Below, piece after piece: positions 59,366 through 64,000 of a stretch of DNA of 64,000 nucleotides. This DNA comes from Halomonas sp. BDJS001 (GTDB taxonomy: Bacteria > Pseudomonadota > Gammaproteobacteria > Pseudomonadales > Halomonadaceae): assembly GCF_026104355.1 (NCBI RefSeq), contig NZ_CP110535.1, positions 2,914,001-2,978,000 of the forward strand, in the 5' to 3' direction. Every line of letters begins with the position of its first letter. The first letter of the stretch is position 1. The position numbers and the translations under genes are program-made. The notes below the pieces were generated by a model that was not told the origin of the DNA, did not search any database, and saw only the letters and a list, made by a program, of their open reading frames with translations.

Positions 59366-59396
59366 AAAAAAGCCTCGTTGTTAAACGAGGCTTTTT
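59366..59396. terminator. Bidirectional terminator of argF and tRNA-Ala
   Basis: Nine-bp stem AGCCTCGTT with AACGAGGCT, A6 on the left and T5 on the right, so U-runs occur in both directions. Confidence 0.88.
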
Positions 59397-59421
59397 CTGG
59401 AATCCTGGTGAAGCAAAATAA

Positions 59422-59497
59422 TGGTGGAGCCTAGCGGGATCGAACCGCTGACCTCAACACTGCCAGTGTTGCGCTCTCCCAGCTGAGCTAAGGCCCC
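59422..59497 (-). tRNA. tRNA-Ala (GGC)
   Basis: 76 nt with encoded CCA. Acceptor GGGGCCT pairs with AGGCTCC (one G-U), the anticodon loop CTGGCAG gives GGC, and the T arm is GCGGTTCGATCCCGC. Confidence 0.95.
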
Positions 59498-59525
59498 ACA
59501 CGCTGTCTTGCCGACAGCGAGGCGG

Positions 59526-59554
59526 ATACTACGATGAACATTTATCTCGGTCAA
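59526..59554 (-). promoter_or_regulatory. tRNA-Ala promoter
   Basis: On the minus strand TTGACC (59549-59554) and TAGTAT (59526-59531) are spaced 17 bp, ending 28 bp before the tRNA. Confidence 0.75.
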
Positions 59555-59605
59555 GTTTTTGCCTCAACCGCAGCCAACTAATTCTCCTTTGTCGCAAGCT
59601 GTGGC

Positions 59606-59621
59606 ACTCTATGCATAGAGT
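59606..59621. promoter_or_regulatory. Perfect 16-bp palindrome upstream of gacA
   Basis: ACTCTATG followed by CATAGAGT, 49 bp before the gacA start codon. Candidate operator. The regulator is unknown. Confidence 0.55.
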
Positions 59622-59670
59622 ACAAGGCCAACGCCTGAGCCCATGATGTTTCCATGCAGGAGCCTGTCCA

Positions 59671-60321
59671 TTGATCAGTGTACTTATAGCAGATGATCAC
59701 CACCTAGTCAGAACGAGCATTGCTCACCTGCTAAACGAAGAGTGCGACATTAAAATTGTGGGCGAAGTCGACGATGGTGAAAGTGCCGTAACACAGTGTC
59801 GCCACTTAAAGCCCGACATTGTGTTAATGGATATTCGCATGCCGGGCATCGGCGGGCTTGAAGCCACTCGACGCATTAACCGCAGCATGAAAGACGCCAA
59901 GGTTCTGATTTTAACCGCGCACATGGAAGACAGCGTATTGCGCCGGATGCTTGAAGCGGGCGCATCAGGCTTTTTGAGCAAAGGCGCCGACGCCACAGAA
60001 ATGACTGATGCCATCCGTCAGGTCTTCCATGGCCGGCGCTATGTCAGTCAACAAATTGCCCAGCGCCTGGCCATGTCACACTTTACCGATGAGGATAATC
60101 CGTTTAGCCACCTCTCTCACCGAGAGCTACAGATTGCCCTTATGATTGTGAACTGCCAGCGTGTACAAGATATCTCGGATCGCCTGCATTTAAGCCCTAA
60201 AACGGTAAATACCTATCGCTATCGACTCTTTGATAAACTACCGGTAGCCACCGACGTTGAGCTTACCCACTTGGCGCTCCGTCATGGGCTGGTAGAGGGG
60301 TTTGACGCTACCCAAATATAA
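59671..60321 (+). CDS. gacA: Response regulator GacA/UvrY
   Basis: 216 residues from a TTG start with AGGAG 10-14 bp upstream. The alignment with UvrY/GacA N-termini ([14 protein letters not shown]) supports TTG. Receiver domain: acidic pair IADDH, phospho-acceptor Asp in [17 protein letters not shown], Thr in VLILTAHM. LuxR-type helix-turn-helix: [43 protein letters not shown]. Partner of the GacS/BarA kinase, it activates small RNAs that titrate CsrA/RsmA. gacA-uvrC-pgsA is a conserved gammaproteobacterial order, and uvrC starts 43 bp after the gacA stop. Confidence 0.94.
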   Translation: MISVLIADDHHLVRTSIAHLLNEECDIKIVGEVDDGESAVTQCRHLKPDIVLMDIRMPGIGGLEATRRINRSMKDAKVLILTAHMEDSVLRRMLEAGASGFLSKGADATEMTDAIRQVFHGRRYVSQQIAQRLAMSHFTDEDNPFSHLSHRELQIALMIVNCQRVQDISDRLHLSPKTVNTYRYRLFDKLPVATDVELTHLALRHGLVEGFDATQI

Positions 60322-60364
60322 TCCCACCATCTCCCCTGCTGTTATCGGGTACCGACACGCTGAT

Positions 60365-62178
60365 ATGACCTTTGATTCAAAACAGTTCTTGAGCTCGGTA
60401 AGCTCCTCACCTGGGGTTTACCGAATGCTCGATGAGCAAAGTAATACCCTCTATGTAGGCAAAGCCAAGCGCTTAAAAGCGCGCCTTGCCAGCTATTTTC
60501 GTGGCCAGTTGAACACCAAGACCCAGGCCATGGTGGGGCGCATCGCCGATGTTCAAGTCACCGTCACACGCACGGAGACTGAAGCCCTGCTGCTCGAACA
60601 GACGCTAATCAAACAGTTGCGTCCGCCCTACAATATTCTGCTCCGTGACGATAAGTCTTACCCGTTTGTCTTTGTCACCGACCGTCACCCTTACCCGGCA
60701 CTTGAGTATAAACGCGCCCGGCAACGCAGCGACGATGGGCGTTATCTAGGCCCCTACCCCAGCAGCGGCGCCGTTCGAGAAAGCTTAGCGCTTATGCAAA
60801 AATATTTCGTATCCGCAACTGCGAAGATAGTGTCTTTGCCCACCGCTCGCGCCCCTGCTTGCAGTATCAGATACAGCGCTGCAGCGCCCCTTGCGTCGAC
60901 TACATTTCCGCCGAAGACTACCGCCGCGACCTGGAACACGCCGTAATGTGCCTGGAGGGCAAAAGTGAACGTGTGACCCAGGAATTGATGGAGGCGATGG
61001 AGGCGGCCAGCCGGGCGCTTAATTTTGAGGAAGCTGCCCGCCTGCGTGATCAGGTTCAGCAACTGCGCCAGCTCCAGCAACGCCAGTTTGTCGATACCGG
61101 TGGCGGGGATGCGGATATTTTCGCCCTCGCCCAGCGCCCCGGCGCGCTGGGCGTTTCTGTGCTGAGTGTCCGTGATGGACGTCTGCTGGGGGCCCGTCAT
61201 CACACCCCGAAAAACGATCTGGATCTACCGCTTGAAACGCTGCTCACCGAAGTGGTTAGCCAATACTATTTTGGTCAACCACATAATGTGCCCAGCGAAG
61301 TGATTACCAGCCACCCGCTAAACGACAGCGAACTGATCGCCGAAGCGCTGACCCAGCAGGCGGGCAAACGCATTCGTGTCACCAGCCAAGTGCGTGGCCA
61401 CCGCGCCCAGTGGCAGCAACTCGCCATTACCAATGCCGAGCAGCAGTTGGCCTCCCAGCTGGCCAACCAAACCCAGCTTACCCAGCGCTTTACTGCCCTG
61501 CAGAAAGCGCTGGGCTTAGCAGAAACACCCCAGCGTTTGGAGTGCTTCGATATTAGCCATAGCCACGGTGAGGCGACCGTCGCTTCCTGCGTGGTGTTTG
61601 ATCATCAAGGCCCGCGTAAAAGCGACTACCGCCATTTCCGCATTGAAGGGGTCGCCGCAGGTGATGACTACGCTGCCATGCAGCAAGCTCTGACACGGCG
61701 TCTTAAGCGGGTAAAAAGTGGAGAAGCGGTTGCTCCGGACATTTTGATTGTCGACGGCGGCAAGGGCCAGCTCAACATGGCTCGTGAAGTGTTTAAACAA
61801 CTCGACATCAGCAACATCATGCTATTGGGCGTCGCCAAAGGCACTACGCGCAAAGCGGGGCTTGAAAGCCTGTTTGTGGAAACCGCCGACAACCCGCTCG
61901 ACCTGGATCCGGCTTCTCCCGCATTACACTTGATCCAGCATATTCGCGATGAGTCGCACCGTTTTGCCATTGCTGGCCATCGGGCTCAGCGTGATAAAGC
62001 GCGACGCACTTCGACCCTGCAGGATATTCCTGGCATTGGCCCTAAGCGCAGACGGGAGCTACTACGCTTTTTTGGCGGTCTGCAGGGGGTACAAAAGGCC
62101 AGCCGCGACGAACTTGCCCGTGTACCCGGCATTAATGCGTCGTTAGCCGAGAGTATTTACCGAGCACTCAACGGATAA
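60365..62178 (+). CDS. uvrC: UvrABC excinuclease subunit C, frameshifted
   Basis: 604 residues from ATG 60365 when one base is added to the A5 run at 60798-60802, giving [45 protein letters not shown] nuclease domain at the N-terminus ([27 protein letters not shown]), UVR motif ([24 protein letters not shown]), RNase-H-like endonuclease ([32 protein letters not shown]) and tandem HhH ([19 protein letters not shown]). UvrC makes both incisions in nucleotide excision repair. Confidence 0.94.
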
Positions 62179-62274
62179 ACGCTCGTTTGGCATGGATGCC
62201 ATCGGCCAAGGGGGATAGAATGAGCCCAAGAAACTTCGAATCCTCTGATTTCCCGGCAAGGATCGCACCCTGCG

Positions 62275-62823
62275 ATGAACATACCCAACATACTGACACT
62301 GGCGAGAATCGCCTTTATTCCGCTACTGGTAGTGCTGTTTTATCTACCCTTCAGCTGGAGCATGCCCGTGGCGGCTGGCCTATTTGGCCTGGCTTCCATC
62401 ACCGACTGGCTGGATGGCTATTTAGCGCGCCGCTGGAATCAGTCAACGCCCTTTGGCGCTTTTTTAGACCCAGTAGCCGACAAACTCATGGTGGTCGTCG
62501 CCCTGGCGCTACTGATCGAGCGTTACGACACCCTGGTGCTGACGCTCCCTGCGCTGGTGATCATCGGCCGTGAAATTGTTATTTCAGCCCTGCGTGAGTG
62601 GATGGCTGAAATGGGCAAACGCGGCATGGTGGCAGTTTCCTGGGTGGGCAAACTTAAAACGACCCTGCAGATGGTGTCGCTACTGATCTTGCTAGCGCTT
62701 CCGCCGACACACGAATTTGCCCTGCTAGGCGTTGTAGTCCTGTATACCGCCGCCATTCTAACGCTGTGGTCGATGGTTCAGTACCTGAGAGCGGCTTGGC
62801 CGCATCTTAGTCGCTCAATGTAA
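62275..62823 (+). CDS. pgsA: CDP-diacylglycerol-glycerol-3-phosphate 3-phosphatidyltransferase
   Basis: 182 residues, four to five membrane segments. The CDP-alcohol phosphatidyltransferase signature is complete in [33 protein letters not shown] (Asp residues of DxxDG and GxxxDxxxD). [19 protein letters not shown] is the normal start. It makes phosphatidylglycerol phosphate in the inner membrane. Confidence 0.95.
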   Translation: MNIPNILTLARIAFIPLLVVLFYLPFSWSMPVAAGLFGLASITDWLDGYLARRWNQSTPFGAFLDPVADKLMVVVALALLIERYDTLVLTLPALVIIGREIVISALREWMAEMGKRGMVAVSWVGKLKTTLQMVSLLILLALPPTHEFALLGVVVLYTAAILTLWSMVQYLRAAWPHLSRSM

Positions 62824-62864
62824 TCTGCTGATAACTCAATAAGAAAGCGTATATAATTCATTGA

Positions 62865-62892
62865 TTGACAACTCGGCGGCGATCCGTATAAT
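62865..62892 (+). promoter_or_regulatory. tRNA-Gly promoter
   Basis: Perfect TTGACA (62865-62870) and TATAAT (62887-62892) with 16-bp spacing, 15 bp before tRNA-Gly. It probably drives the three tRNAs. Confidence 0.85.
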
Positions 62893-62907
62893 TCGCCCTC
62901 GAGTCGA

Positions 62908-62982
62908 GCGGGAATAGCTCAGTGGTAGAGCATCGCCTTGCCAAGGCGAGGGTCGGGAGTTCGAATCTCCTTTCCCGCTCCA
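62908..62982 (+). tRNA. tRNA-Gly (GCC)
   Basis: Acceptor GCGGGAA pairs with TTCCCGC, the anticodon loop TTGCCAA gives GCC, the T arm is GGGAGTTCGAATCTCC, and CCA is encoded. Confidence 0.95.
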
Positions 62983-62983
62983 A

Positions 62984-63013
62984 CTTGGATAGTGTGGTCT
63001 TGGATAGTTTGGT
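62984..63013. repeat. 15-bp direct repeat after tRNA-Gly
   Basis: CTTGGATAGTGTGGT is followed directly by CTTGGATAGTTTGGT (one mismatch). Confidence 0.85.
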
Positions 63014-63051
63014 AAAGCAGGTTAGGGTCGTGAGCTGGTGCGCCAGTCCGA

Positions 63052-63074
63052 TCGAATCTCCTTTCCCGCTCCAA
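63052..63074 (+). repeat. Partial copy of the tRNA-Gly 3' end
   Basis: This 23-bp stretch is identical to 62961-62983 (T-loop, 3' T-stem, 3' acceptor strand, CCA and one further base). No 5' half of a tRNA precedes it, so it is a fragment, not a gene. Confidence 0.9.
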
Positions 63075-63085
63075 TAGACTCTTGA

Positions 63086-63159
63086 GGCTGGATGGCAGAG
63101 TGGTTATGCAGCGGACTGCAACTCCGTGTACGCCGGTTCGATTCCGACTCCAGCCTCCA
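63086..63159 (+). tRNA. tRNA-Cys (GCA)
   Basis: Acceptor GGCTGGA pairs with TCCAGCC, the anticodon loop CTGCAAC gives GCA, the T arm is GCCGGTTCGATTCCGAC, and CCA is encoded. Confidence 0.94.
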
Positions 63160-63225
63160 TCTTTGTGTAGCAGTGATGTTTTAAGTAGCACAAAACAGCA
63201 TTGCCGTGTGACGTTGTAATGCATA

Positions 63226-63312
63226 GCCCGGATGGCGAAATCGGTAGACGCAAGAGACTTAAAATCTCTCGGGGGCAACCCCGTGCCGGTTCAAGTCCGG
63301 CTCCGGGCACCA
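63226..63312 (+). tRNA. tRNA-Leu (TAA)
   Basis: 87 nt with the long variable arm of a class II tRNA. Acceptor GCCCGGA pairs with TCCGGGC, the anticodon loop CTTAAAA gives TAA, and CCA is encoded. Confidence 0.94.
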
Positions 63313-63628
63313 TCATCAATACTCACTCCTCCTCCCGCTTCACCCCTTCTATTGTTCTTTAATTCTAGCTCTTTAGTTATAGCTCTTTAGTTATGGCCCT
63401 CTAGCTTTCTACGCTGGTTCTCCCCCCTCTTTTCAGCGCTATGAGTGCGCACGATTGTTACGCATTTCTAACGCCACAGCCGTGCCAAAATATCGCTAAA
63501 CACTAATCGCCACGCTATGATGCCTGCCTTCTAATTATTTGCGCGCCCGGCGAAGCTAGCGACGCTTAGGGGGTAGTACTATTTTGGCCAGCATTGAGTT
63601 TGGTCGGCATCAAGAGGGAACGGACACT
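63313..63628. other. Intergenic region before nadB
   Basis: 316 bp with no credible gene on either strand. It starts with a pyrimidine-rich stretch and holds a 14-bp tandem repeat (63356-63397). I see no convincing tRNA terminator or strong promoter. TATTTT near 63581 could be a -10 without a good -35. Confidence 0.6.
63356..63397. repeat. 14-bp tandem repeat, three units
   Basis: TCTTTAATTCTAGC, TCTTTAGTTATAGC and TCTTTAGTTATGGC follow each other without gaps. Confidence 0.85.
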
Positions 63629-64000
63629 ATGAGCATGCCAACATCCGATGTACTTATCATTGGCGGCGGTGTCGCTGGGTTAACCCTCGCCTTGGAAGTG
63701 GCTGATCACAGGTCAGTGACATTGGTGCGCCCCGCTCAAGACGACCAAGGAGCCAGCCGCTGGGCTCAAGGCGGTATTGCCGCCGTGCTCTCGCCGGATG
63801 ACAATCTGGAAGCCCATATCAACGACACACTGGTGGCAGGCGATGGTTTATGTGATCTTGAGGCGGTTCGCTTTACCGTTACCCATGGGCCCACTGCTAT
63901 TCAGTGGCTGATTGATAAAGGTGTACCCTTTACCCCCGAGAACGATCCTGCCGCGCGCTATCCATACCATCTAACTCGCGAAGGCGGCCATAACGCCCGG
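63629..64000 (+). CDS. nadB: L-aspartate oxidase, N-terminal part (cut by window edge)
   Basis: 124 residues from ATG 63629 with AGAGGG 11-16 bp upstream, open at the right edge. The FAD-binding dinucleotide fold is DVLIIGGGVAGLTLALEVAD. The NadB-specific block SRWAQGGIAAVLSPDDNLEAHINDTLVAGDGLCD follows, then HLTREGGHNAR, a substrate-binding region. NadB oxidises L-aspartate to iminoaspartate, the first step of de novo NAD synthesis. Confidence 0.94.
   Translation, partial: MSMPTSDVLIIGGGVAGLTLALEVADHRSVTLVRPAQDDQGASRWAQGGIAAVLSPDDNLEAHINDTLVAGDGLCDLEAVRFTVTHGPTAIQWLIDKGVPFTPENDPAARYPYHLTREGGHNAR

Noticed and set aside
63014..63074. A second tRNA-Gly gene
   Set aside because: Only the 3' arm is present; the 5' half has no acceptor, D arm or anticodon stem.
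62919..63319. Minus-strand open frames of 71 and 119 codons
   Set aside because: They run antisense through tRNA-Gly, tRNA-Cys and tRNA-Leu. Their peptides are translations of tRNA sequence.

Overview
This 64 kb window is chromosomal DNA from a gammaproteobacterium, most likely a member of the Halomonadaceae (Halomonas/Vreelandella-like). That placement is inferred from the gene content (EpmC, YcgN, YcgL, DUF3080, RlmM, PsrA-type operators), the gene orders rnd-ycgL-acpH-ycgN, dnaX-ybaB-recR and gacA-uvrC-pgsA-tRNA, the rRNA operon, and a moderately high GC content. I see no phage, insertion sequence, plasmid or CRISPR array.

Layout. 1-4.5 kb: a minus-strand acyl-CoA catabolic operon (periplasmic binding protein, acyl-CoA ligase, acyl-CoA dehydrogenase, thiolase cut by the window edge). 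4.7-11.8 kb: housekeeping and small conserved genes (tatD, a degenerate exonuclease-like protein, epmC, a MATE pump, a DUF3080 lipoprotein, tusA, an ABM-fold protein, rlmM). 11.9-17.2 kb: a complete rRNA operon on the minus strand (16S-23S-5S) with no spacer tRNA, and with visible boxA sites, RNase III stems, a promoter and a terminator. 17.4-24 kb: fatty-acid/acyl-CoA genes with PsrA-like and LiuR-like operators. 24-31.7 kb: an arsenic neighbourhood (ArsB/NhaD-type permease, chemoreceptor and arsC on one strand; arsH and acr3 on the other; then arsJ and its dedicated GAPDH). It abuts the phosphate operon pstSCAB (31.8-36.3 kb, with a Pho box). 36-42 kb: TSUP and Bcr exporters, an STAS / PP2C / MlaA cluster and a KASIII-like enzyme. 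42-48.5 kb: hrpA and fadD. 48.5-57.7 kb: yafJ-like amidotransferase, oligopeptidase B, ycgN, acpH, ycgL, rnd, recR, ybaB, dnaX. 57.8-64 kb: grxD, argF, tRNA-Ala, gacA, uvrC, pgsA, tRNA-Gly/Cys/Leu, and the start of nadB.

How the genes fit together. The arsenic and phosphate genes form one functional neighbourhood. Pst imports phosphate (and by analogy arsenate). ArsC with Acr3 and GAPDH with ArsJ are two independent ways of disposing of arsenate. ArsH handles organoarsenicals. No arsR is visible, but a 20-bp sequence (17 of 20 identical) with inverted-repeat character lies in both ars promoter regions and is a candidate shared operator.

Quality warning. Seven genes (acyl-CoA dehydrogenase, chemoreceptor, pstC, pstS, hrpA, fadD, uvrC) are broken by eight single-base indels. 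All eight lie in homopolymer runs, and each is repaired by changing the run length by one. I read these as sequencing or assembly errors, so the genes are listed as single CDSs.
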